A DNA stretch of 64,000 nt from NCBI GenBank assembly GCA_047967505.1, contig CM106540.1, one strand, 5' to 3'. Positions 32,774 to 44,055 of the stretch are shown one piece after another. Under the pieces are notes generated by a model. That model worked only from the letters and a program-made list of their open reading frames with translations. It was not told where the DNA came from and did no database searches. The first letter of the stretch is position 1, and each line of letters starts with the position of its first letter. The position numbers and the translations under genes are program-made. The DNA is from Dipteris shenzhenensis (Eukaryota > Polypodiophyta > Polypodiopsida > Gleicheniales).

Positions 32774-35203
32774 TCTCACTCATGCGAGGAAGCTCATTTC
32801 CTTAGCCATCTTTACAAATCTACGTATATCGGAGGCTCCCTTGGAGCTGTGTACAATACATGGAACTGTTCATTATTCTCCAGTTTGCCATCAGCAGTGA
32901 AGATCGCCACATGTTTTATAATGGCATCTTATCAGTGCAATCCACCAAATTTTAATGATATCTTGTCAATGCAATTCACCAAATATTTTATAATGATATC
33001 TTGTCTTACAATATAGTCAAGAAATTTGCCTAAAATTGATTAAAAAATAAATTTGCATCACATCAATTATTCAGTGAAACATACCCAAATCTTCCTTGTT
33101 TCCTTAACAAGCTTCATCTCTTCCTCATTGTAGCCATTGGGCATTACCGAGGAGTTATGGCTAAAAAGATTGAAAGCATACTGCAGAAGTGAAGAGAAAA
33201 ATTTAATAAATGTAAAAATTACGGCAAGACCTCATGCAGCTATAACAGAACATGCCCAACAACTTTATTAACATCAACACCTGACGATTAAATATGTTGC
33301 AAGTAGGAGACTTTCCCTCCAAAACCTGAAAAGAATTTCAAAGTGCAAAGATTATTCCTCAGACATTGAAAACAATTCAGATCAGTTACAGTCCTTAAAA
33401 TCAAAGCTTGAGAAAGACAAACCTCACGAGTTTGCTGTTCAAGCTCTGCCATAGCTGCAGCACCTGCTCCACTGGCTGCCTGGTAGGTGCTTACCACCAT
33501 TCTCTTCACCTGTGAGAAAACAAAAGTCCCTTAAAAGCGCAAGTAATGCAGCTAGAAACTTTATTGGTTAAAACCCAACCATTACCTCACCTTGAGCCTC
33601 AATGATCAAGTTGCTTCATGCAAATAAGGCCTTAAGAACTAATCAGTGCTCATGTATACTTTTCATTAGTGCCAAGATGGTGAAAAAGACATAAATGGGA
33701 GACTATTCTCAGTAGTCCTACTCTCGCATGGCGGTGCAAAGGAGTTGCAGCCATCAAACATATAATTGTTGAGCAGCCTGGATTAGATATCAGTGCTCCT
33801 TTCTTATAGCTCAGCTTAATGTGAGACATTGCATTTGGATTCACCTGGCAAAACACCAATGAGCCCAATGACTATGATATATCCTGGAAAAGTACCAATA
33901 AGCCCAATAGCCCAACAACTATGATATAGGAAAATAATGTTATGTGAACACAAATCCCATTCAGGCGAGCTTAAATAATGAGAACGAAGATATCTTGATT
34001 GCAATTCTGGGATCAAAGTCCAGCATAGTACCTCTGGAATCACAAGAGGAATGTCCTTTTCCATGCGGAATGCTGAGCTGTTGTCCACTACGATAGAGCC
34101 CTGACCTACAGCTAGTGGTCCAAACTTCTTGCTGGATTCCAGATCCCAAAAGAAGACAGACATATCAGTTGGTTTGCTGCCTCCCGAGCACAAAGCAACT
34201 GCAAATAACATCTTGCATACAGTACATCCAAATGCTGGAATTGTGATTGAACATAACCACCCTCCATGTAAGATGGGATGATTTTTTTCAAAGATTGACC
34301 ATCGTTTGAAGATATAGCTGCGGACTTTTTATTTGAGGTTATAATCTGTCTACAAGTGTACATTGTTTCTTAGTCTTGACAAGTTGACAAAAAAAATTAT
34401 TTGAGGTTATAATCTGTCTACAAGTGTACATTGTTTCTTAGTCTTGACAAGTTGACAAAAAAAAGAGGAGAGTATACAGTCGTGGGTTAGTAGTAGGGTT
34501 AGTAAGCTAGTGTCCGCCGTGGCAACATCGTGGGCTGCATGGATGCGGCATGCGCATGGAGATACTTTGGAGAAAATTGTCGACTGTTTTTGCAAGTGGG
34601 GTATTTGGTTGTATATGCTCCCCGAGTTTGTGGTGCAATGTTCTGTGTTATTTTAGCTGATCACCCTTGGTGTATTCCCGTGATTATAGTGGCTACTACC
34701 CGCTTCTATTCAGGCGTCTGATGTAGCTCCAACAAGCCCAGTACGAATGAGGAGCTTTCAGTCTTGGAGTCTTTTGTTGTCCTTCTTTGCAATATAGGAT
34801 AGTTTCAGCTTGCAACTTCTTTCAGCTTTGAGCATTGAGACGTTTTTCTATTATTTTATGTTATGCTTTCCAAGTTTTTTTTTTCCGGTAGTTTTCAAGT
34901 TTGATTCAACATAGTACGGTATCAGAGCCAAATACATGGAGTCCTCTCATGGAGGGTTGGCTAAATTGAGTACTGGTTCTAGCTTTCCATCATGGCATCT
35001 TAGCATCCGCTTGTATCTCATGGAGAAGAGTCTATGGTAAATTATAGTTGGAACAGAGAACAAGTGAGGACAAGTACTCGGGAGCACTGCCTTCAAATTG
35101 GTTCTGTCAAAGGAAAACAATTGTCAAGATGAATGAATGATTAATTTGCAACACCTGTGATGAAAGCTTGTGTACAGGAAAGTTTGAATGATTTGCAAAC
35201 TCC

Positions 35204-35243
<40 letters not shown>

Positions 35244-38200
35244 GGGAGAAAGAGAGAGAGAGTTCTTAAAAAAAGAAAGTGTGTGTAAGAGAGAGAGAAA
35301 GAACCAAAATAGAAGGGGGCCACATGGCAACAAAGTGTGTAGGACACTTTTTAACAAAAATGTAAGTAGGGTGCTGCCTGGAAGGCAGTGCTAAAAAGTT
35401 GAGTAACAAAGACACTAAACAGACACGGGAGAAGCCCATTCAGGGGGATGCAAGGAATGAAAAGGCTCTTGGTATTCATGGCGAGTGCTTGGAACCAAGT
35501 ACAATTATCATCTCGACTTTTCTAAGTCTACATGCGAAAACTAGGTTACAATAGAAACTTTGTTCAGATCCAGATTAAAGAATTCCGCTAAAGCACGAGT
35601 TTTTTTCACTAAAGATGTCAAGATAGGTCAAACTTGAAGAGCACCTCGGCAAGCTTCATTCGATCCCTTGGACCTTTTTGTCAAGCCTCATTAGGGGAGA
35701 AATGGGGTCTCCAAAGAGCCTCCAAATAGCGTTTCCTAATTCTAAGGAATTAGAGAGAGATTTGAGGTATACCAGTGAGAGTGCTCCTTTGTGTGGGGCA
35801 ATGGTATTTAAGGTGTACAAAAGGCCATGTTGAGCATTTATGGGTAGGGAGATCTCTCATCCATGGTTAAGACCCATGGTCCTCACTCGTAGCCATTGAT
35901 TTGATCTCTAATCCAAGGGTCACATTCAAATTTGTGGTAGAGTACTCCTAAGCATTAGATCAAGGGGTAGATTGAAGAAATACTATCAAAGGATTAGAGG
36001 GATCAAATATAAGCCCTTGATCAAGTAATGGATCCAAGGGACGAGATGAAAAAAGGAAGCACCACAATCTTAGCCATTGATTTGTAGGAGATCCAAGGGA
36101 GGACATGAAAGCAAAAGGCGCTTCAATGCGGGCCATTGATTTGAAAGAGATCCAAGGGAGGAGATGCACCAAAAAGGCTCTTCAATCCAGGCCATCTATT
36201 TGATTTGAAAGAGATCCAAGGGGAGAGATGCACCAAAAAGGTGCTTCAATCTGAGCCATTGATTATAAGCTTCAATCCTAGCCATCCAATTGCATAAATG
36301 CATCCCCACCCTCCAAAATGTGCCTCCATCTCCACCCTTCAATTGTATAGCCCATCTCTACCATAGATCTACCCAAGATCCAATGGTCCACAACTAAAGG
36401 TGCCTTCTCCCTCTTCAATACCCCTCCTATTTGTCAAAATAAAGATACCCATGTCGGTTGAGTCAATGCTATGGGGCCCTTAGGCCATGGGTTACCATAG
36501 TGGGTTCAATTTCAATTAACTTAATCCAGTTCTTAATCCATTCCTTACGAGTCCCTTTTGAGACCCCAAATCTCCCCTAATGGTCACTAGACTACGATAA
36601 TATGGCGAAGATTCTTCGAGTTAACAATAATGTTAGCTTAAATGAGATGATCTCTACCCTTTTGGATGGCAACATGCATATGAATAGAGACCTATATTAT
36701 ACTTAGTACAAATCATTCCTTATGAGTCCCTTTTGAGACCCCAAATCTCCCCTAATGGTCACTAGACTATGATAATATGGCGAAGATTCTTCGAGTTAAC
36801 AATAATGTTAGCTTAAATGAGATGATCTCTAGCCTTTTGGATGGCAACATGCATATGAATAGAGGCCTATATTACAGTTAGTACTGGTAAGAACAAATCT
36901 CTCAAGAAGGAGCATCGCAACCAATTCAAGTGTGCATATTGTGGTAACCCAAGTCATAAAGAGAAGTATTGTTTCAAGAAGCGGGTAGATACTCTTGAGA
37001 ATCATGGATTAGAAACACTCCCTAGAGGTTAAGGGTAAGTGTATGCACGTGGTTCTCATGTAAAGGGTCACATGAAAGTTCATATTCGGACTCATAAATC
37101 TTGTGGCAGCCGAATATGCTGCCACGTGTGTGGCTGGACCAAGTGATTACAACTATGATTTGCGTCTAGTTGTTTTTGGCTAAATGGCTTTAGTTCTGTC
37201 TAACCTTTCAGTTTTGGATGTGATGAGCTATTAAGTTTGAGTTTGGCCTGCATGGCTGTGCACTCATCGACTGTTGTTGCAGGTGGAGTATCTGGTGGTA
37301 TATGCTCCCCGAGTTAGTGGTGCAATCTTCTAAGTCGGCGACTTCAGCTCATCACCCTTGATGTATTTCCCGTGGTGCTAGCCGCTTCGATTGAGGCTTC
37401 TATATGATGGTACGTTCAACACATTGATCTTCATGATGTAACTCAACAAGCCATTATGGATGAGGAGTTTTCAGTCCTTTGTTGTCCGTCTCTGCGCCAC
37501 GTTTTTCGATTATTTTACCTGATTCCATTATAAATTATGACCGATCGTGAATTAAACCTCGGCAAACCGTACTACGAGGGTAATCGGGTCAGAGGATGTA
37601 TTGTCTACCTCCTTTAAGTTTATAATGGAGGATCTCAACCTTGCCACACGCATATTTTGCACGATGAGAGAGCTTTATCAGTACTGGAACGACGGTGACT
37701 CAATCTTCGTTCTATGCATTGGGGTTTCACATGCCGCTTCCCAGTTAACTTATTATATTTCCAGGAATAATCACAAACCATTTTGGTTCAAGGCGATGTA
37801 CTACGAGCCATTCTTAGAGAAAGAAGGCTGTGCGTTTGCAACGTCAGAGAGACACACCCTATCCGTTGCACAGAAGTGACGATCGAGCTGCCGGCAGAGG
37901 GATCAGACGAGCCAGTCGCCTCACCTGATCGAGGCTCCCGCACTAAAAAGGGCAATATCAACATCCTGAAAACTCTCTTCGGTGAGCTCCTCGACCTCTA
38001 TTTCTTGCCCCTAACAATGCACAACAGTTTTCATCAGTGTATAGAATGACATCTACCAACAAAAGACGGCGAGTGTGATTCTTAGAAAGATAGTGTAAAA
38101 TAGCACAAGCACACAGCATTGCAGACAAAGAAGAAGAATTAAAGCTTTGCGAGCCGGAGAATGACCAGGACCTCGAAAGGGATGCGTTTGCCAGCGGAAC

Positions 38201-38471
38201 GCTTACTAGCGAGGAGCGTTAAGCTACGGTAAGGGAAATGCCGGTGTGCCAAAACGTTCAAGAATTCTTGGCCAACAGCACCGGTGACGCCAACGATGGC
38301 CAAGGAAGGACCGTGCTCGGAGAGTTCCATGGTGAAGACGCCAGATCTGCTGCGGGGGGGGGGAGGCGAGGCAAATGCAGAGGCAGAGAGGCTATGGCGA
38401 TGGCAAATGTGGGAACTCTGAGCAGAAGACCATAGCAAGGATGAGCGCGCAACAAGCAGACTGGACGCCAT
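27355..38471 (-). CDS. ASADH: Aspartate-semialdehyde dehydrogenase, plastid, 11 exons
   Basis: NADPH-dependent reduction of aspartyl phosphate to aspartate semialdehyde, the branch point to Lys, Thr, Met and Ile in plastids. CDS exons: 38172-38471, 37925-38010, 34032-34131, 33722-33844, 33423-33509, 33281-33325, 33085-33180, 29261-29362, 28946-29032, 28742-28809, 27355-27436. They sum to 1,176 nt: 391 residues and TAA, with all phases consistent and all introns GT-AG. Residues 1 to about 48 form a Ser/Arg-rich transit peptide. The nucleotide loop is VGVTGAVG (60-67). The catalytic Cys is 186 in [12 protein letters not shown] (usually NPNC), and the catalytic His is 299 in [17 protein letters not shown]. 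The C-terminus is [17 protein letters not shown]. Exon 1 ends at a weak donor (GTCCTG). Introns 2 and 7 hold transposons, yet no coding damage is seen. The start was chosen as the first ATG in frame. Confidence 0.95.
27437..28741 (-). other. ASADH intron 10, with an internal duplication
   Basis: 1,305 bp, GTATGG to GTGCAG. A segment of about 155 bp is duplicated (about 27,795-27,945 and 27,957-28,110; TATGTTTTCAGTTGTA, ATCTAGCTATTGACTGGAGTT, CCCATCTCCACAGA). No coding sequence other than the gene. Confidence 0.75.
31030..32532 (+). mobile_element. Copia LTR remnants, three partial copies, sense plus
   Basis: A TATA-like CTATAAAATGG (31,240-31,250) is followed by LTR sequence. The LTR 3' part (CACATCTATGGGAAGCAC ... 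GATTTCTAACA) occurs three times, ending at about 31,778, 32,021 and 32,532. The first two copies lie in a 237 bp tandem duplication. Only the third is followed by the primer site. The body of the element is missing. Confidence 0.7.
32533..32544 (+). other. Copia primer binding site
   Basis: TGGTATCAGAGC directly follows the LTR end TTTCTAACA, complementary to initiator tRNA-Met. About 190 bp later a CT run begins and the element is lost. Confidence 0.85.
35689..36582 (+). mobile_element. Non-autonomous TIR DNA transposon, copy B (894 bp)
   Basis: The ends CATTAGGGGAGAAATGGGG and CCCCAAATCTCCCCTAATG are inverted repeats. It has the same sub-terminal blocks as copy A in reverse order (TTTCCTAATTCTAAGGAATT at left; TTAATCCATTCCTTACGAG at right) and similar internal repeats (AGATCCAAGGG, AATGCGGGCCATTGATTTG). 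It sits inside the copia remnant, so it inserted later. Confidence 0.75.
36560..36930. repeat. 175 bp tandem duplication that includes the right end of copy B
   Basis: The block containing the right TIR of copy B plus ACTAGAC, GATAATATGGCGAAGATTC and CATGCATATGAATAGAG occurs twice with a 175 bp offset (TGGTCACTAG at 36,581 and at 36,756). A second isolated TIR end therefore exists at about 36,725-36,757. The duplicated flank may itself be copia gag. Confidence 0.85.
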
Positions 38472-39200
38472 CGCCACAACGTGAGAGTTGGCAGTTCACG
38501 TTCACTCTTACAACAACTACACTTCGGATGATTATTATGCATAATTTTGGTTTTCATGTAATTAGTTCCTTGCCGTGCACGAAACTCCCACTCGGTTTGA
38601 GTCCTACTTATGGATGGTCTCTCAAGGGGTCCTATCCAAGAAAGAAAGAGAGGGGGCGCCGAGGGGGTCGCTCATGCGTGCAAAGGGGGGGAGGGGGGCG
38701 TGGGGTGTTGGGAGGAGCGAAGGAGGAAGGCGAGGGGGGAGGCAGAAGAGAGAGAGAGAGAGAGAGAGAGAGAATTTCACCCAACGAAATAAACTATCTT
38801 TTCTAGAGTGATTAGGGAAAAAGGCTAAGCCACTCTGGTATCAACTAATAAAGCCTCACTCCCTTGTTTCTTAATTTTAAGGGATTCCAAAGGGATTAAG
38901 GGCCATGATGAATGAAAGATAAAGACAAAAACTTGCTATACATGAAGAAAAATAAGAATGCAAATAAGAAAAGTAAGAGTAATGATAATGCAAATATATA
39001 TAAAGAGAGTGAGAGGAAGGGGGACCAAGGAAGGGGCGAGGGGCAATGTGTTCTCTCTTGCATAATATTAGTCTTTTTGGAGTAGAGTATCGAATCCTAT
39101 TATAAGTGATAAAACTTAGAAATCATTAAGGATCCCAAATAGCCCAAGTGCTCTACAAATGAAAGGAATACAAGATAGAGCCTAAGAGAGGGCTTGCTTT
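38472..39200 (-). promoter_or_regulatory. ASADH upstream region
   Basis: No clear TATA box in the first 350 bp. A GA run (CT on the coding strand, 38,748-38,774) and G-rich sequence lie 200-300 bp upstream of the ATG, a position where plant promoters often carry pyrimidine patches. Beyond 38,810 the sequence is AT-rich. Assignment as promoter rests on position only. Confidence 0.35.
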
Positions 39201-39227
39201 TACTTTATGTGTATGCTGGCAAGATAA

Positions 39228-39422
39228 CATATGTGTGCATGCATCATGCATGTGCAAGCAAGAGCACATGTGTGTGTGTGTGTGCGGGCACGCATGCATG
39301 CACGCATGTGCATGTGTGCATGCAAACACACGTGCATGGGGGTGTGTGTGTGTGTGCACGCACGCGTGTGTGCATGTGTACATGTGTTTGTATATGTGCA
39401 CACACATGCATGTGTGCATGTG
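39228..39422. repeat. Alternating purine-pyrimidine tract, TG/CA rich
   Basis: About 195 bp of nearly unbroken alternation of TG, CA, CG and TA steps (for example TGTGTGTGTGTGTGCGGGCA, GTGCACGCACGCGTGTGTGC), including many ATGCAT palindromes. Frames open on both strands here are by-products of composition. Confidence 0.9.
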
Positions 39423-39481
39423 AGAGAAAGCTATTACATGATCTCAAACAAATAACCAATATTGGAAGATATGAGGGAAAT

Positions 39482-39572
39482 GCCCACGGGAGACATTTCC
39501 GAAAAGTGCAAATGGCAAGCAACGGTAGCCACCACGAGCCATATGCACTTTTGGGAAATGCCTCCCATGATC
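39482..39572. repeat. Imperfect hairpin, about 30 bp arms
   Basis: CGGGAGACATTTCCGAAAAG with TGCAAATGGC at 39,486-39,516 pairs with GCCATATGCACTTTTGGGAA and ATGCCTCCCATG at 39,538-39,570. It could be a small MITE. Confidence 0.55.
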
Positions 39573-39659
39573 GTCGGGTGGCTGACTGATAATGACGTAC
39601 AAGCAATCTTCTAATTGACAGCTTAGAATTTTTGGATTCCCAGCCATCTTCCATCCTTA

Positions 39660-41340
39660 ATTGCAATGCGATAGTAGGGAAAATTTGATGTTGACAACTC
39701 CATGCTCAAATGTGCCTTCTGCAATGGACGATGATTTGATCCGATGGCTGGTAATTTTTTCTAGCCACCTAAGGACCTTCACGGATATTAAAAAAGAGGA
39801 GAAATTAAATGCATTTACAAGATCTATCGAATATGGTGGAAGGCCTCATAGCATGTATTTCATTCATTTTGAACTAGTTAATGACAATAATTAAATAGAA
39901 GCAAGGAACTAGAGATTCTTTCTTGGAAAGCTCTTTGTCAATTTCTTATGACTCGTGCTTCATCTTTTGGATATAGCCCATAACGAGTGTTACAATGAGA
40001 AATCTCAGTCAAGCACGGTGTCAACTCTTTGTCAACTCTTCTCTAGTTGATGTTAAATTTATTATTTCTTGTCTGCTCTTTCTTATTTTCTCTTGCTCCT
40101 CCTTCTAGGTGCTTCCTCGGTGCTTCTGTATAGCAAACTCCTTTCTCTCATTCTGTATCAATGGTTCGCATTCTCTTTCGCTCCTCTCAATGTGCTTCTT
40201 TCTCAACAACCCACTCTAAATTCTTACTTATTGCTTGCTCCACTTGAGATATGATTGTAAAAATGTCCATTTGTATGCAGAAAGGATGAGAAAGAATGTA
40301 GAGGGAGTGCACAACTATAAGGAAAGATGGAAGAAAGAAAGAGGAGAAGAGGATGAAATAAATGAAGAGCACACTATAAGCAAGAGATGGTAGAAGAATG
40401 AGACTACTAGAGAAGAATTGCTTTTGCAACTACAAGGGTGGGAGAAGCGTTGGAGGGAATGAGAGAGGAATTGCTTTCACAATAACAAGGATAATGAGAG
40501 AGGAAGTGCTTTTGCAACAATGGCTCATGGGAGAATGCTAATGAGGGAGGAAGTGCTTTCACAAATGACAAGGGTGGTCCCAAAAATGCTCTACTTGATA
40601 GTGTGAAGTGAAAGATTTTGAATAAAGTGAGTGAAAGATTTGGAATAAAGTGATTAGGATAAGATTGATATAATTATTAATTTCTTATCATGAGACATTT
40701 AATATAATGAATAAATTGGATTGAAAGATTTGACATAAAGTGCTTGAGGATAGGGTTGATATAATTATTATATTCATGCATTCAAACATTCAATATTATT
40801 AAAAACACAACATCATGATTCAATTTATTTTGCATTTGCTACAAAAAAATCTGTCTACTTTAGAATAATGCCATCTACATGCTCTACAAGGGTAAGTTTT
40901 ACTACAAAGAATGTGGAGTAGACTCCTATGATGCTTCCTTTGAAGGCTTTCATGCTTTTGGTGTAGATAGAATCTCTATTTTCTTTGTAGGTTGTGATGA
41001 TTTAGGTATAGATCGAATCTCCTCTACTTGAATTGAACGTTACTTCCTCTCAATGGTAGAGATTAGGTCTTGAACGGTATAAATGTGTGTAGATCCATCT
41101 TAGTGTATGCTATCATTGAGGCATGTGAGTTCAGCTCAACATTTTGATTGAGGTGCAATATCAAGTTGTAGCACACTCTCGAGCCCATCGCTGCATTATC
41201 CAATTGTAGCACACTCTTGGGCCCACTGCTGAAGCCGTCCGTTTGCTCCACTACTTTGCATCTTATGAAATCTATTATTTAACTAGTAGCCCACTTCATG
41301 ATGCGTGACTACCTCGGTAGCAAATATCAACTTTCTTGTT
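39660..41340. other. No gene seen; degenerate tandem repeats
   Basis: Around 40,390-40,580 a 60-70 bp unit (GAGAGAGGAA, TTGCTTTCACAA, ACAAGG) recurs about three times. At 40,610-40,790 a second unit (GTGAAAGATTTG, AATAAAGTG, GATATAATTATT) recurs. The rest is AT-rich. Confidence 0.5.
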
Positions 41341-41347
41341 TACCTGT

Positions 41348-43720
41348 TTGTTTATGTGGATTTGAGACAAGGAGAGTGAGTAGAGTTTTCCTCACCTTGC
41401 GTGGTTTCCTTTTTCTTGCAAGGTTTGCTTGCACTATCTTATGAGAGGCATGCCAGCTTGTGCAAATCTTATATCTTGGTTATTTTCATGTGAAATGTTC
41501 TTGTGCCTAGGACTTGTGCTTCCAACACATGTGATGCAAATATGCTGATTGAACACACGTTTTGGTTGCTATATAATGCATCACACATGCCTTGTGTGCT
41601 TTATTTGGGGAGCCTAATGTGAAATATTCTTATTGCACATGAATCGTATACAGGCAATATAAAAGGATTGGCTTTTGAATGGTGCTCATATATGTTTTCC
41701 TTTGCAAATTATGAATTTTTATGTGAGAAGTACCAATTTAAGTTTACTGTTGTGTTGATAAGTGTTGGGTTGATAGGTATTGAGTGAGAATATACTTGAC
41801 AATAGGCATTGGGCTATGCCAATAAGCATTGGTATGCAACTTGTCAACTATACATGTGAAGGGGTTGTGCGATGAAAATGCAAATCCAACGAATGGATTT
41901 GACACTACATGGCTTGAAATGTGAATTGAAAATCGTGCCTTTTCAGATAAAATCATATTTGGGTGCCTTGAGGATGCAAAGATGAAGGGGGGTAGGACTG
42001 TCGTTTCTTGGCTTTGCTAAGTTGTTTTGGGTAGTGTGAGCAGTTTTTGGTATAGCGAATTGGTAGCGAATATCTCTCCCTAGCAATTATGTGTGGCAAC
42101 ACAATGATTGTGGTAGTCATTTGAGATCTGGCAATGAGTATGGAAGTGCAACAAGTATGGCACCAATTTGAGCTTTGTCAGCAATTTTGAATGTCCATAA
42201 TTGGCTTTCCTTGTCTGTGTCTATGTTTGGATTTGGGACATACTGGAACATCCATAATTGGCTTCAATCTTGTTTATGTGGGTTTGAGGCAAGCAGAGCA
42301 AGTAGAGTATGAGGTTTTTCCTCACCCTACATGGTTTTCTTTTTCTTGCAAGGTTGCCTTGCATTATCTTACGGGCGGCATGCCAGCTTCTACAAGTCTT
42401 GTATCTCAGTTAGTTTCATGCAAAATTTTATTGTGCCTAGGACTTGTGCTTCCAGCGCACGTGATGCAAATATGCTGATTGAAAACGAATGCACGTTTTG
42501 GTTGCTATATAATGCATCACACATGCCTTGTGCGCTTAATCAAGGGATCCTAATGCAAAATGTTCTTCTTGCAAGTGGATCCTAAACACGCGAAACTAAA
42601 AATATTGGCTTTTAAATGGAGCTCATATTTGTTTTCCTTTGCAAGTTATGATTTTTGCATGTGAGTAGCACCCATTTAAGTTTGTTGCTCATCTTGTGGG
42701 CATATAAAGTTACTTGTGAGCAGTATCACATAAAGTTTGCTACTTATCTTGTGGCAGTTAATTTTGCTGCTTATGAGTTCTATCTTGTGGACACATAAAG
42801 TTAATTTTTATGTGAACACTACCCATTAAGTTTGTTGCTTGTGAGTTCTATCTTGCGAGCTCATAAAGTTGAAGTTTTGAATTACACCATTCCCTTCTAA
42901 GGTTCTTTCGTTCCACACATCCTATTACTATTTCCTATACATGGAGAAATTAGCCAAGCTCGTCCAGTTTTTCCAACAAGACCTTGTTGATAACTTGATG
43001 AATAAGTGTTCTAATCATGTGGTGTCATCTTGTATAGGATGTAATGTGTAATGACTATATACAAGCTTTCTAAGGTTTGCTTGATAGTCCTTCAAGAAAT
43101 CGAGTGATAAATATCACAATTATCTCTTTGGTCACTAGACTATCTTTGCATAGAAGCAGTATGAGTGGATGTTCCAATGTCTCAATGATGTGTCATTTGT
43201 TGCACACAATCTAGACATCCTCTTTCGTGAAAGAATTCCAATGCATTTCTAGGGTACATAGTCTTGGCTGCCAAAAATTGCTCACACTACCCAAAAAACT
43301 TAGCAAAGCAAGCGAGTGACAGTCATGCCCATTATTTCCCCCCTTCAGCTTTAATGGCTTGAAAGGCATGATTTTCAATTCACATTTCAAGCCATGTAGT
43401 GTCAAAGCCATTCGTCAGATTTGCATTTGCATTTTCATTGCACACCCCCTGCACATATAGTTGACAAATTGCATACCAATGTCTATTAGCACAACAGTGA
43501 TACCTATTGCAAAGTATATACTCATCAACACCCAACCCAACACTTATCAACACAGCTATAGACCTAAATCGGTACTTGCATACCAATGCCTATCAGCACA
43601 TCAACAATGCCTATCTGCAAGTATATACTCACTCAATGCCTATCAACCCAACACTTATCAACACACTGGCAATGCTTATCAATTGCATACTCAAAGGCCT
43701 ATCAACTCATAGCATACAAA
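41348..43720. repeat. Direct and inverted repeat cluster
   Basis: A block of about 370 bp (TGTTTATGTGGATTTGAGAC ... GCATGCCAGCTT ... TATATAATGCATCACACATG) occurs at 41,348-41,745 and again at 42,270-42,690. The segment 41,751-42,045 reappears as its inverse complement at 43,268-43,554 (GTGTTGATAAGTGTTGGG against CCCAACACTTATCAACAC). Short CCTATCA/CAACAC repeats follow to 43,720. No coding sequence. Confidence 0.75.
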
Positions 43721-44055
43721 TTTATGGGGGACTCATGTATTATTATTGTCTCCATCGTCTTTCTCAATGTAGACGCCCTTGTCCATGTTTTGGTTTGTGA
43801 CTTTTGTCTGACATCTCCATGGGTGTCTCTTGGTTCACATCAGCATCAATAGCTGCCTCTCCATTCACAGGATCAACATCAAGAGCTGGCTCTCCACAGG
43901 TCACATCCTCTCCATTAGGGGAGAATTGGCATCTCCAAAGGGACCCCGATTAGTGTTTCCTAATTTTAAGGCTAGTATTTGTTATAAAAATGGATGAAGC
44001 TCAGTTGGTAAAAGAGCACATAAGCTACAGAGGGTGAGCCTTTGTATTATGAACA

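Larger units (their letters stand above)
29363..33084 (-). other. ASADH intron 7 (3.7 kb), transposon-laden
   Basis: It runs from GTATGT after exon 7 to ACTCAG before exon 8. It contains CT microsatellites (29,649-29,674; 32,736-32,770), a (TATC)n run near 30,100-30,120, a 75 bp tandem duplication (30,381-30,530) and a copia LTR array (31,030-32,532). It also has a GC-rich plus-strand frame (29,677-29,874) with [20 protein letters not shown] that might be a captured gene piece. Confidence 0.8.
34470..37530 (+). mobile_element. Internally deleted copia element with two LTR fragments
   Basis: LTR-like sequence at about 34,530-34,911 and 37,230-37,520 shares TATATGCTCCCCGAGTT, TTAGCTGATCACCCTTG and ATGAGGAG...TTTTCAGTC. 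After the left copy comes a primer site CGGTATCAGAGC (34,917-34,928, one mismatch to the canonical site), then a Gag start ([18 protein letters not shown], 34,985-35,040). Near 36,925-37,000 a Gag knuckle [14 protein letters not shown] remains. Protease to RNase H are absent. It lies antisense to the ASADH gene within intron 2. Confidence 0.7.
34132..37924 (-). other. ASADH intron 2 (3.8 kb), holds a copia remnant and TIR copy B
   Basis: It runs from GTGAGG after exon 2 to AATCCAG before exon 3. Besides the elements listed separately, a 66 bp segment (TTATTTGAGGTTATAATCTG ... TTGACAAAAAA) is duplicated at 34,330-34,461, and a GT/GA microsatellite lies at 35,203-35,262. Confidence 0.8.

Noticed and set aside
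34140-34211. Apparent exon upstream of ASADH exon 3 (ALCSGGSK in frame)
   Set aside because: The true exon 2 with [11 protein letters not shown] lies at 37,925-38,010 and joins exon 3 in phase at 34,131. The look-alike frame is intronic.
37601-37879. 92-residue plus-strand ORF in ASADH intron 2
   Set aside because: No recognisable motif, antisense to the gene and close to exon 2. I could not distinguish it from a chance frame.
39153-39589. His/Thr/Cys-rich frames on both strands
   Set aside because: Products of the alternating TG/CA tract.
43990-44050. Possible tRNA gene (AGCTCAGTTGGTAAAAGAGC)
   Set aside because: Only the A-box/D-arm resembles a tRNA. No matching acceptor stem, anticodon loop or proper B-box follows.
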